Assembly: GCA_012934845.2 (NCBI GenBank)
Contig: WNNJ02003654.1
Location: forward strand, 124,001 to 188,000
Source: Pomphorhynchus laevis
Taxonomy: Eukaryota; Acanthocephala; Palaeacanthocephala; Echinorhynchida; Pomphorhynchidae
Length of the DNA stretch: 64,000 nt
Direction of reading: 5' to 3'
The position numbers and the translations under genes are program-made. The first letter of the stretch is position 1; each line of letters starts with the position of its first letter. This document shows, piece after piece, positions 34,201-45,540 of the stretch. Under the pieces are notes generated by a model that saw only the letters and a program-made list of their open reading frames with translations, did not search any database and was not told the origin of the DNA.

Positions 34201-34626
34201 TCACTTTAAAATATCAAAAGGGAAACATATACAGCACTATAGTCTAAAGAGATGGGCTGCAATTAAATAAACACTTTGAAAACTCAGTATAATAAAAATC
34301 TGTGTGCTGCCATATTTGGATTGTCACATTGTACATAACTGTCTTCACGACGGATCCATGAAACATTGAAATGCGCCCATTGAATAACGTTACGATCAGT
34401 AGCTTTATTGTGTCGAGTATATATGAAGACAAGCAGGAAAGCATTTAAATGATATCATCAAAGCGAATTCTGCCATTTAACTAAAAAGCGACGAAGAAAA
34501 ATGAAATTGATTATTAATTAAATGGATTACTTTAGTAAATTGTAACTTTTATGTTTTTATCTAATACCGAAAAAGCTAAAATATTTCAAACAAACAAAGT
34601 TGATCATTAACTTTGTTATTTTTTAG
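34201..34626. other. Spacer, no gene seen
   Basis: AT-rich flank between LINE-B copy B and the next LRR exon. A 66-codon minus-strand frame at 34244-34444 matches nothing I know. Confidence 0.4.
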
Positions 34627-35256
34627 AGATCTGAGTAATAATCGAATTTACCATCTTAATCTGCGATTTTCGTATTTATTTGGCACAAGTATCTCTATAT
34701 CAATGTTGGTTCAATAATCTAAGTTTGCTAAATCGGATTAAATATATTTTAGGAACATGTCAGGAAACATGGAAAGTCTTTATGCTGCATGCTTTTTCTT
34801 TAACAGTCGTGAAACGTGAGTGCAAATAAATAACTCTTAATTTTACAGAATAATATTCAATATCGACAATTATTGCTAGTAATGTCCTTATCAGATGTCA
34901 TTTTCAATATATATTTAAAAATAGTTTTTATTGTTAAAAATAAAGAATAAAACACCAATTTATTTAAAGTTGATACATACTAATATTTACTGAAATTACA
35001 TTATTACAAGAATAATATTATAAGCATTTAACTGAACCCTTCATTTGTTTAATTAAGTAAAAATTTGTCAAATAAAGTCGATTTGTCCACTAAATTACTT
35101 ACAATTTATTACCTATGCAAGTTTTTTATATACTTTTAAACTAATATGCATACAATAAATATTATATTGCAAGCATTTCTAAACTAGGCTGCTGGTCAGA
35201 AATAATCGTTTCGAAGAATGTAGTACATCAATGAATTATTCTTTTCCCGTCACAAG
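34627..35256 (+). CDS. Three LRR exons
   Basis: Exons 34627-34704 (78 bp; DLSNNRIYHLNLRFSYLFG...), 34753-34815 (63; NMSGNMESLYAACFFFNSRE) and 35188-35256 (69; LLVRNNRFEECSTSMNYSF...). Introns 48 and 372 bp. Donors GTTGGT (weak), GTGAGT, GTAAGG. Common phase. The cysteine-bearing last exon may be near the C-terminal end. An in-phase last exon lies at 36847. Confidence 0.68.
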
Positions 35257-35670
35257 GTAAGGCAATCATTTTCTTCAGTAATTAATATATATTAAATAGA
35301 GAAATTTATTTTAAGTTTTGACATACATATTTGTTTAAGCGATGTATTTTATATGATATAAGTTGATAATTGCAATTTGAATGTGTTAACTTTTTATTCA
35401 TAGCCAGATATATATATATTTGAAAACAGTATTAGCTTTTTGGTAGTAATATAAAGATTCAATAAGTAAAATATAAAAATTGATTTTTTATTTTAAAATA
35501 TAAATTGAATTCATGTAAAATATGATTTTTGTAAATTTATTTATGCCATCTTAGTTGGGTTTTTTAATATCTAAATTAAAATATATTTAAATATGAAACA
35601 TATTTAAATATATTGAAATATATTGAAACATATTTGACATACATATTTGTTTAAGCGATGTATTTTATAT

Positions 35671-35889
35671 ATTATGGTTGTATTTGAAATAGACAACGAG
35701 ATAGTATACTTACTTTTATTGTAACGTTTCAATCCAAAAGATCCCATTTAAGATATCTTTTTCAAACAAAACATTCACTGAAAAAATTCGTGAATTTTTT
35801 GTTTAAAAAAGATCCCTTAAACAAGAATTGAAACGTTACAATAAAAGTAAGTATAGTATCTCGTTGTCTATTTCAAATACAACCATAAT
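35671..35889. repeat. Fold-back, arms about 60-70 bp
   Basis: The left arm starts ATTATGGTTGTATTTGAAAT and includes ACTTTTATTGTAACGTTTCA. The right arm is its complement, ending ATTTCAAATACAACCATAAT. The middle holds a second, weaker inverted pair (AAAAAATTCGTGAATTTTTT). Confidence 0.85.
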
Positions 35890-36118
35890 ATATATTGGAA
35901 TTTTCTATGGATCTAGACCAACTGCTTCTACCTAACATCCACAATACATATATATATAAGAGGATTAGTCAAATCGGCGTTGCTCGAGATTGTCGTGATG
36001 ACAATTCTTTCAAAATATTAATAGATTTTCAAATCGAGCAACTGATGTTCGATTTTCGTTTACCGAGATTGACATGTCAATTCTTTCAAATATAAGAGGA
36101 TTAGTCAAATCGGCGTTG

Positions 36119-36120
<2 letters not shown>

Positions 36121-36181
<61 letters not shown>
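36121..36181. repeat. (TA)n microsatellite
   Basis: About 60 bp of uninterrupted AT dinucleotide. Confidence 0.95.
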
Positions 36182-36184
<3 letters not shown>

Positions 36185-36756
36185 AAAACATTATTAGCTT
36201 TTTGATAGCAATATAAAGATTCAATAAGTAAAATATTAAAATTGATTTTTTATTTTAAAATATAAATTGAATTTATGTAAAATATGATTTTTGTAAATGT
36301 ATTTATGCCAAATTTATTTATTTTTGAGATTAATACCAATAGGATTCTCATTATCTATTATCCATATATCATATATATGTCCATACAAATATCCATATAT
36401 ATCCATGCATATTTATTATGTCATATTGATTTTTTCTGTATTAGCAATATTAGTTTTTTTCTGAGAATTAAACTAAATACATTTATATATTATATAAATG
36501 TATAAAAAAGGTATTAAAATTGCTAACTTAATACTTTATTTTTACTATATATTTTATATATTTTGTAATATCGCAGTAATATTAGTTCGTTTTGGAGATT
36601 ATATTTAAACTGCTCAGTTAAGGGTTTTAATTACCAAATTAAAATATTAAATACATGAATTATAAATAATTATACTAAATACATTTAAATATTATAATTA
36701 AATTGCTTACTTAATACTTGATTTTTAGCAACTAAAAATTATAAATTTTATTATAT

Positions 36757-37320
36757 TTTCTATCTCTGTGGCTTACTTTGTATTACAACTTAAGCTTTTA
36801 CATTTTGCCCTTATTTCAGCTATTTTGAATATTATTTTCTGTTTAGCATCCGGATTAATGGCAATAAATGTAATGGTGTTGATCCAGAATTATGTGTCAT
36901 CAGACATTGAAATCAGTTGAACAGAAAGCGCATACCTATTTTATTGATAATTTGATTTCAACCGCTCATGTTTTTAATGCTTTGTGACTATTACATATAT
37001 TATAAAGTATTTGTTATTTCAAGATTCGTGCTAGTAAAAACACTTTTTTTGTAGTTATGTTTTCTATCTCTGTGGCTTACTTTGTATTACAACTTAAGCT
37101 TTTACATTTTGCCCTTATTTCAGCTATTTTGAATATTATTTTCTGTTTAGCATCCGGATTAATGGCAATAAATGTAATGGTGTTGATCCAGAATTATGTT
37201 TTATCAGACATTGAAATCAGTTGAACAGAAAGCGCATACCTATTTTATTGATATTTGATTTCATCTTATGACAACCGCTCATGTTTTTTGATTTCATCTA
37301 ATGACAACCGCTCATGTTTT
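36757..37320 (+). repeat. Tandem duplication of a last exon, unit about 304 bp
   Basis: TTCTATCTCTGTGGCTTACT starts both units (about 36758 and 37061). They are almost identical through the exon and diverge by small insertions after CAACCGCTCATGTTTTT, which is itself doubled in the second unit. A third, shorter copy begins near 37755. Confidence 0.85.
36847..37214 (+). CDS. Two duplicate LRR last exons
   Basis: Exon 36847-36910 follows GTTTAG and reads IRINGNKCNGVDPELCVIRH then TGA. Exon 37151-37214 reads the same with one residue changed (CFIRH) then TGA. Both start in the phase the LRR exons need and carry two cysteines, like a short cap. A third acceptor at 37772 opens IHINGNKCDNVDPDITR and then runs into a retroelement at about 37815. 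They could end the repeats at 34.6-35.3 kb. Confidence 0.55.
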
Positions 37321-37329
37321 TAATGCTTT

Positions 37330-37772
37330 GCGACTATTTAATAGAATATTTGTAATTTCAAGATTTGTGCTATTCGGTATTTGTTATTTCGAAGCCAATA
37401 ACAATATCAAACAACATATGAAGATCAAATACATGTATTAACTCAATTTTCAATATATTTTGAATTTCCTTGTTGTATACCACTAAACAACAACAGAATT
37501 CTAGAATGCTAGCATGTACACGGTTGCTAAGCTGCTTAACAGCAAAAGTTATTGTAAAAAAAATTTAAAGAATAAAAAATCATTAGAAACATTTTCTAGA
37601 AAATTTGCCAAATAAAGATTTAAATGAAATTTTTTTATTAATTTGAAAAATATTTACTGAAAAATTTACAATAAATCGATAAAGTAATTTTTTATCTACT
37701 GCGGAACATTTAGATCAAAAAAATCATAATTCTAATTATCATCTATAGTAATCAATACTATTTTCTGGTTAG
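37330..37772. other. AT-rich spacer, no gene seen
   Basis: Non-coding sequence between the duplicated last exons and the third copy. No repeat recognised other than that described. Confidence 0.4.
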
Positions 37773-37814
37773 CATCCACATTAATGGCAATAAATGTGAT
37801 AATGTTGATCCCGA

Positions 37815-40035
37815 TATAACTCGATATCGCCTCACATACAGCGCGTTACCGGTAATTCACAACTATGTGCAGGACAAAGCTGCGATTTTGAATATGCAAT
37901 TAGGGATCTTCGTTCTACTTTGACAAAGGATGCAAATGCTTGTCTGCTGCTAATAGATGCTCGGAATGCATACAACTGTATTAACCGTAAAGTTGCTCTG
38001 TCGAACATGAATAATGTATGTACGGCTATGTCAAACATCTTAAATAACACCTATGGAGAAGACCCAGTGCACTAACATCTGGACAAATTTCCGTCAAGAT
38101 GTTTGCTATGGTGTCCCGTAACATATTGTGCCGTATGATCGTGAGGCCTCCGGTTTTGCATGAAAGAACGTGCGTCAAGTAAAATAGAGCTCCACATTCG
38201 CATCGGTTCGGACAGTCATCATGAAGTGTGTTATATCTTATGGATTATGCATCTCTGAACTCAATGCTGCTCATACGACATCCATAGCTTTCAAACGGTT
38301 TTCCTCTTAGCCACGAAGACGCGCCGCGCTCAGAGGCATACTAAAGCAAGTGTTTCCATTTCCCATTCGTTTGATCATAAAGCTCGCTCAACTCTTCGTC
38401 GTACATTTGCTCAGGTACCGCCTCTATCCTTTTCTCACTTTAGAGAATTAATTCTCACTTTCAAGAATTAATGTTTGATATCAAAAGAAGGTTTCACCCA
38501 GGGTCATACCTTAGCTATGGTTGCTTTTGCATTCTCAACGAAACCCTTGATACTTCGCCTTCAAAAATTACGCCCGTCCATAAAACAGAGATGGCATGCG
38601 GATGATGCTTCGTGTATAGGGTAAGAGCAAGAAATATTAGAGTACCTATCGCACGTTAAAGCCATAGTTCCCAATACTGATTCTTCATAAACGAGCAAAA
38701 ATGCCAGATACCAGTTCACCCATCCAATAATTCTGCTGATGCGCCCTTCAAAGATGTTTGTATTCAAGTGTTGAAAAACGGTGTTGAAGTCCTAGGGTGT
38801 CCAATAAGATTCGGAGATTTAGAGCGGCATTGGGTCGAAAATATAATTGATTCATGGAGCGTTCTTATTGAGCGTCTAAAACGGGTATAATAGTGGGAAG
38901 CACATTTGGCATACTCAACGTTTGTATTCGGGGTACAATATAAATGAAATCACCTTTTTAGATCTTGTCAATGTCGTACTGATTGGATTTTCCACTCGAA
39001 TCCACAATCATATCCATATTTTTAGCACAAATTATCGGTCATACTGACATCGAAAAAGGAGTGAGGAACATTACCGCATTAACTTTAGCAAATGGAACTT
39101 ATGTATAACAAACTCATGTGAGAACGCAGAGGTCGAATGGAATAGATCGAGTAAGATGTGTGCATCTTTTGAGTTAGGACTTTGTGGGATCGAGCTTAAC
39201 GCTGCTCAATGTATAATTGCAAAAACCTTTGACCAGGAAAGACAACTATTGCTAAAAACGCAGTATGACACAATCTTGAACACGTGCGAGCAACCACTCC
39301 GCAATACTCTTACGCATGCATGTATAAAAAAGCATCTTCTTGGCTCTCCGCAAGAATGTGTGAAGATCCTAGTTTTTACTTTAGTAATACGAATTCAATG
39401 CTGGAATAGCCCTTATATATGGATAGTCTTTAGAGTCATTACAAAAGAAATGTATATGTGGCGAACAAAAGATAACTTCACATGCAATATCGTGCAAAAC
39501 AAACGGACATACCATAGCCAGGCACAACATAATTCGTAATGTCCTGGGATTTGAATTGACAAAACATGCAGGAATGTAGAGATTGAGCCGGTTATGTCTA
39601 GAATTGAAGACTCGCAAGTATTCTGGACACCGACGACGTGAAAAGATCAGAACGCAAAAATTAGATATAGCATGCACTGGGCTTTCCGAAATTATGACTG
39701 TGCGAACACTTCTGGATGTTAATATTTTCAATTTACATGCACAGTCTTACGCTTCTTTGATCCCTCAACAAGCCTTCGAGTACAATCAATATAGAAAGAA
39801 AGCTTAATATTTGGAACGGGTCGTCAATATTAAATAGGCTACTTTTACTCCATTTATTGTATCCACTTCAGGTGGTCTTGGTTCAGAAGCTGACACTATG
39901 TTGAGGCGGATTGTCTCCATCAAATCACACAGTGACGAAACCAAATATTATGATAACATCTCATATTTGAGGAGAAAAATTGGAATAGCACTGGTAAGGG
40001 CTAACTCTTGGTGTATGCGAAATTGACAGTTATTA
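37815..40035 (+). pseudogene. GPSG-type reverse transcriptase element, copy I, decayed
   Basis: Fragments in order: LCAGQSCDFEYAIRDLRSTL, then LLIDARNAYNCINRKVA (the DAxNAFNxxNR catalytic block) near 37860-38010; FHPGSYLSYGCF near 38500; EVLGCPIRFGDLERHW near 38790; TQYDTILNTCEQPLRNTL near 39260; SSWLSARMCEDPSFYFSN near 39330; FTPFIVSTSGGLGSEAD near 39850 and YLRRKIGIALVRANSW near 39970. These match a large RT family I recall from corals, sponges, amphioxus and other animals, whose C-terminus reads FTPLVFSTSGGMG ... WLRCKLSFSLLRSAI. N-terminal part absent. Many breaks, no single long frame. Confidence 0.68.
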
Positions 40036-40139
40036 AAGCAGTCACATCGATCAATAAAAAATTATGTTTGAAGCCCATTTGAGGAAACCTGAATTGTAGA
40101 AATTAAAAATAATTAATTTCCTTAAAAAAATATTCTTTG

Positions 40140-42850
40140 TCAACTTGTCCTCCAGCGTTGCGGAATGGGAAGGTCGTAATGATACGTGAGCTTATCCAAT
40201 GGCGAATTAGTTTATGGCGAGTACACGAAGCCAAGGCTTTACAATATTGACGAATCAATAATACGCAACAGTGCTCAAAAAAATAGAACTCACTGGGTCA
40301 CAACGTCTAACAAAATGATGAAGCATGGCTCGATTGCTGCTGCCAGGCCACTCTTGAAACAACCCAATCATCAAAGTAATGTATTTAAGCTGAGTGATGT
40401 TTTCGAATCTCAGACAGTTAAGCAAAGCTATGCCCACTTTATCCAGTGGCAGAACCGGAAACTTTCGAGTATGTGCTACTCGAAGAGCTACCAAACATAA
40501 TAGATCATCATCCGATTTTGCTGGAGAGAATCAATGCAGAAGACATAATCGGTGCAGCCTGTCGAACCCAAGGATCGGCTGGTCCCTCTGGGGCTGATGC
40601 TGCCATGTGGCGAACGATGTTGACGATGCTTGGAGAATCTTTGAATCGCCTGACAAAAACCATTACCGACCTGATCATTCTTATACAACGACGGATTTAC
40701 AGTCAAAGTCTTTAGAGTCATTCGTGGCTTAACGTCTAATAACCCTAGACAAAAAGCCGTGTATCAGACCTACAGGGGTCGCATAAATATCTAGGCGAAT
40801 TATTTGGAAGGTATTGGCTAAGTTGATTAGCATATATTTGCAAGCAGTTTCAGGATGCGAGCAGATATATGCTGAACAGCTATGTGGTGTGGATGCCGCC
40901 ATTCACTCAGTTCGTGAACTGTACGACAATGACTTGACAATCGATGTATAGCAATTAGATGCAACAAATGCGTTTAATAGTGCCAATAGAGAGTTCACGT
41001 TGAAAAACGTGAAAACCGTTTGCTCTTTTTCGGCTACTTCCAAAGAACATATATGACACGCCAGCGACATTCTCAATCAAACAGCAAATAATAATGTCAA
41101 ACGAGGGCTTCACCCAAGGTTACACCCTGGCGATGTGCGCATACGCTGTCTCGACTATTCTACTAATACTAAAATTGAAAGAATCTACACTAATCGTAAG
41201 TCATCGATGATTTACAGACCACGCGAATTACGTTGGTAAAATATACGACTCACACATGCTGTGGAACTTGGTTCGTGAGATCGGTCCACAATATGGATTC
41301 TACATCAACGAATCTAAGTGCAAACTTAGTACATAAATGCGTTGAACAGCAAGCGAAGGGACAATTTAGTGGATCTAATATCCAAATCATGACAAAGGGC
41401 ACAGAAATACTTGGATCGGCAATCGGAGATCGATCATACCTTGATTCATTAATAAATACAAAAATTAGTAATTGGCTTGACTTGCTTCGTAATCTTGAAA
41501 TAGTAGCCCGCAAAAATCCACATATAGCTTATTCAGCACTATCACAGGCGATACAATTCAAATGGTCATCTATTCAACATATCTGCAAACCAAATTTTGA
41601 TAGCTACGACCGCCTATCGTAATTCCTAGTCAACTCGACGATTCCGTCACTAACAGGAGTCACATTAAATGGTAGCCATGTTGAAATGATGTTCCTGCCT
41701 TTAAGATTGGGGGGCTTGGGCATTAAGTCTGCAAACAGAACCGCTGATGCAGAGTATGAAAGATCTTTAAGAATGGCTCGCCCACTATTAGATGGGCTCA
41801 CTGTAAATAAGCTAATATTAAAACTATCTGGCATATCAAGCGATACTAACAAAGAATAACATTCGTGGACAAAATATTCTAACAATCTTTCCTAATAAAG
41901 ATAGTAAATGGCAATAAAAGTTTGGAATTCGCAACAATAAATGGATATTCCACATGATTATCCGCCAGTCCCTTAGAAAACCTTAGACATATCTAACTAA
42001 ATTTCAATTCCAGGACGCACTTGCTGTGCGATACGGATGGTCCCCGCCAAACGCGCCAGCAACATGTTTTTGTGGTCAAAACTTCAACATATGTCACTGG
42101 GTATCATGCCAGGCCAGCGGGTTGCCGACCATCAGACACAATATAATACAGGATTTAATCGCGAGGGAACTTAGTATGGTGTGCTGCCCCGTAGCAATTG
42201 AGCCCACACTACAAACACTTCCAAACGGAACTGAGTTCGAACATTACACAACGACGATAGACTGATGCATTGGTTTGTACGAAGATCGAACGAGGCGGTC
42301 ATCATTTGACATCTGTACATTTAGCTATTTGACTCCGTCCTATTCATCTGGCACTCTCGATACTATATTTCGTTATCACAAATCGAGATAAATTGCGAAA
42401 TATGGAGAACAAGTAGCCAGATTTGAACGGGCAAATTTTCACTGAATCATAATAGTCGCAAATGGAAGATTGGGACAAGGGATCCAAGCTATCATAAAAC
42501 GCATTGCCAAGCTCAATGCGGATAAAGGTCGATCATCATGCAGTGATAATATCAGACTTGTCCGTTGCAAGATCGGTTATAAATTAGCAAAAGCGACTCT
42601 TATGTGTGCTAGGGCAGAGCGATCGTCGTTCGGAAATCCAATGAGGATTCCTAGTAACAGAATTGGGCGTTTCGATCATCGGCGAGTTATGGCTTCTCTT
42701 CCACAATTGGATTCCCGAAAACACGATGGAACAGGAGTCAATAGACCGTATTTATACAAGTGTGGTGACAGCGACAAGTGGAAAGGCTACGTTCACCAGC
42801 AGCTTACTGCGATCTCAGCAAAATGACACAAAGCGTTTGCTGAAGAGTTT
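40140..42850 (+). pseudogene. GPSG-type reverse transcriptase element, copy II, decayed
   Basis: Fuller copy: KMMKHGSIAAARPLL (40315), LLERINAEDIIGAACRTQ and GSAGPSGADAAMWRTMLTML (40510-40630), QLDATNAFNSANREFTLKN (near 40955), EILGSAIGDRSYLDSLIN (41405), LRLGGLGIKSANRTA (near 41705), FQDALAVRYGWSPPNAPATC then FCGQNFNICHWVSC and GLPTIRHNIIQDLIARELS (42010-42180), then VRCKIGYKLAKATLMCARA (near 42570). The CxCG...C zinc-like motif before IRHN, followed by an EPTLQ and a later SFDI, suggests a C-terminal nuclease-like domain. Same strand as copy I and in tandem with it, 100 bp apart. Broken in many places. Confidence 0.75.
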
Positions 42851-42899
42851 TCACGAACTGAGACATTTTTTGTTCTTTCGAATTAATGTCTCTATTATT

Positions 42900-42990
42900 A
42901 TAATATTAAAAAGTTCGAATAAAAAAATTAATCGAACTTTATTCGATTAATTCGAATAAAGTTCGATTAAAGTTCGAATAAAGTTCCGCC
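42900..42990. repeat. Nested hairpins of AAAGTTCGAAT units
   Basis: AAGTTCGAATAAA, TTTATTCGATTAATTCGAATAAA and repeats of AAAGTTCGATT / AAAGTTCGAAT alternate in both orientations. Forms at least one 12-bp-arm palindrome at the junction between copy II and LINE-B copy C. Confidence 0.75.
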
Positions 42991-45540
42991 TCCTGGGAAA
43001 TGAAGATATTTCTCAGGGGTTTCCGACCCTGGGTGGAGCTAGTAGTAGGAAGGGCAACCTTTCCGCACCTTGCTCTGTCTAGGTTGGCTTCCCCCTACAA
43101 CTTATCTGACACAATGGTGAGTAAGCCTGAGCCTTTTTCACTGAATATCCTTCAGTAGAATTCGGGAGGTGCTTCTGCCCTTAGAATTCTCTCCGGTAGA
43201 GATGCAGATGTTATAGTCCTTCAGGAGACGTGGTCTATCCGTATCCCACAGGACATTACTCGATTTATCCCAAAGCACATCTGTTCACACCATACTCTGT
43301 ATATAACCCAACCTCACTCCTCTTCATCTCAAGGACTCTTGACCTTAGTTAAGTGATCATTAGGGTCCTCCCTCAACTTAAATTACTCGTGTCCACCCAT
43401 GTCTTGTTTAGTAGTTTCACTCTGTAAGAACGGTAAACGCCCTAGTCTAGCCAATGTCTACATACGGCCAGGGGAGATTCACAAGAACCGCGACCTCCTG
43501 GATAGGATTATTGACAGCGGCTATGACATGATACTTGGAGACTTCAACGACAGAATCGGTCGTTGGATCAACGCAGCACTTCGCAGAGCTAGGAACGGTT
43601 ATCTTATTTATAAACCACCCTCCCTAACCTTTAATGGCACATCTACAAATCTAATCCTTGACGTTTTACTGCTTCATTCCAGGTGGTTGCTTAAACCACT
43701 CTGTACGGAGCAGTCGCGCCAACAACTGCCACCTTTCATTACCTTCTTCGTTGGAGAATTGAGAAGAATACGTTGCTTTGAAGGAGGTTTCACTTTGACC
43801 CAATCAGAGTGCCACTATTTCAGGCGGCTATCCGATTCATTCCCCGAATAGAAAATGAGAGTCTTACCGAATTTAATACCTACCACTCTTCGCAAGCTAC
43901 GGCGATTCTTTCGACTACCTATAAAGGTCGCATATACAATCCCACTCCGACGAAACTCAAGGTCATAGCTAAATTGCTGAACCTCCCTAATCTCTCTGCT
44001 CCTGCCAAACAGGCCCTCTCAAATGAATACTGGAGCACAAAATATAGGTTCCAGCTTATTAGGGATAGGACGAGTATTGCTCGCCTTATCCTTCTCAGTA
44101 TTCCTTTTGGAAGATTTTCAAGAAGGAGAAGTTTGTTTACTGGAAGGATAGAGCATTGGGTTGGATAGGGAATGTAGGCCGTGGTAAAGTTTCGGAGGAG
44201 TCACTAGCCTTACACAATTATGGAGCCACTCAATCACCTCAACGAATCCAGCCTTGGTGTAACTTTAGGAGTAGGGATCTATCTGTTACGGATATCATAA
44301 ACTCCTAGGGTCCACTTCTAGGCTCCTAAAAATTTTGCGCTCCACTTTCTTTTCGGATCTGCCAGCTTTTGACAGCTGATAAGAGAAGAGAAGTGGCCGT
44401 CACAATGCTTTTAGCCTTTCCCCTCCGATGTAGCCGGCATCAATATTAGTAAGCGTGTTTTTATTCCTAAGAAAAAATCCTGCTAATGCCCTAAAGATCT
44501 GCGACCCATTTCGATTCAAAATGCCCTCGTGTCGATTTATAAAAAAGCGCTTGCGCATAAAATCCGCGACCATCTGAGTAGTCGTAATTTGATCCCTCCA
44601 GGTTTTCATGAGTTCCTCAAAGGTCGCTCGGTTTATTCAGCAGTTGATGAATTGCATCGGTTTTGTCCCTATCTTATATCTTGCTGCTTCCATCAATCTA
44701 TTCAAAGAATTTAAACGTTATCAACGTCTATTGGTGTACGCTGATGACATCACATCCCTGTTCACTGAACTCAAGTGCAAAGACGTAGTCTCGGACATCA
44801 GCTGCTGCTTTTTAAGATTAAAAGACCAGTTACCCAAGTCCAACATTGTATTAAACTCCGCTAAATCGTATGTGGTCGTCTTTTATTGCACCCCTGCAAC
44901 GAAGAAAAAACTAAAGAGATTAGCACTCTCCGCGCTCTCCTCCATTTTTGCCTCTGAACCACTCCTCACCTTAACAAGTCGTGTAAAATGGCTGGGGTTT
45001 ACCTTTACGGTGAACTTGTCAGCGAAAGCTGACCTGGATGGACTCAAACGTATCTTGAAGAGAGCTAGGCGGGCTCTGAAATGGGCTTAGCATCTGTCGT
45101 TCAAAGGGAGAACCCATGTGCTCCTCTGGGTCACTTAGGCTGTCTCAGGATTAGTCTTCTTTTCAAGAGGACGTCCCCCAGAGCAAAGGCTAAGGTTTCT
45201 TAAGCTCCTCGTCTCGCGTTTACCCAGCATAGTCCGCACCGATTGGACTATTCGGTGGCGGAAAACTCCGGGTGGTTCAGTCTGAAGGCGGCGTGTTGGA
45301 TGGGGTGGGGGTCAGATCCCTCTGAATATGAGGCCTTAATTTGAATTGAAGACGATTGCAAAATTGAAGATGAATTTAAGAAGAGAAATTTTTTGTTTTT
45401 GACTAAACTATCATTTTCTCCATTTATGTTTTTTGTATAATCGAAGAATTTACGCAAACAAATGAACATGTTCGATTTTTCAAAGGATGCAAAAGTTTCT
45501 GCAAAAACCAGTTGAATTCCATTCAACAAAGAGGTTCGTC
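42990..45540 (+). mobile_element. LINE-B copy C: ORF2 and 3' UTR, ORF1 missing
   Basis: Starts in the ORF1/ORF2 junction region (GGTGGAGCTAGTAGTAGG, as in copies A and B), then the endonuclease frame 43399-43851: SLANVYIRPGEIHKNRDLLD, DMILGDFNDRIGRWINAALR, NLILDVLLLHSRW. Linker frame 43809-44168: PTKLKVIAKLLNLPNLSAPA. RT pieces 44529-45090: LIPPGFHEFLKGRSVYSAVD, LLVYADDITSLFTEL (intact YADD), VVVFYCTPATKKKLKRLALS, NLSAKADLDGLKRILK. The conserved 3' UTR follows. Several frame breaks and a deletion in the palm near 44660. Endonuclease catalytic motifs look intact. Confidence 0.88.

Larger units (their letters stand above)
35300..36310 (+). repeat. Local direct duplication around a fold-back and (TA)n
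   Basis: 35415-35545 (TTGAAAACAGTATTAGCTTT ... AAATATGATTTTTGTAAAT) recurs at 36181-36305. GACATACATATTTGTTTAAG at about 35319 recurs at about 35635. AGGATTAGTCAAATCGGCGT occurs at about 35964 and again at about 36093. Between them lies a fold-back and a pure TA run. A 66-codon frame at 35895-36095 (MEFSMDLDQLLLPN...) is unrecognised. Confidence 0.7.

Noticed and set aside
36121-36181. (TA)n run as a CRISPR-like or origin repeat
   Set aside because: A simple microsatellite, with no unit-spacer structure.
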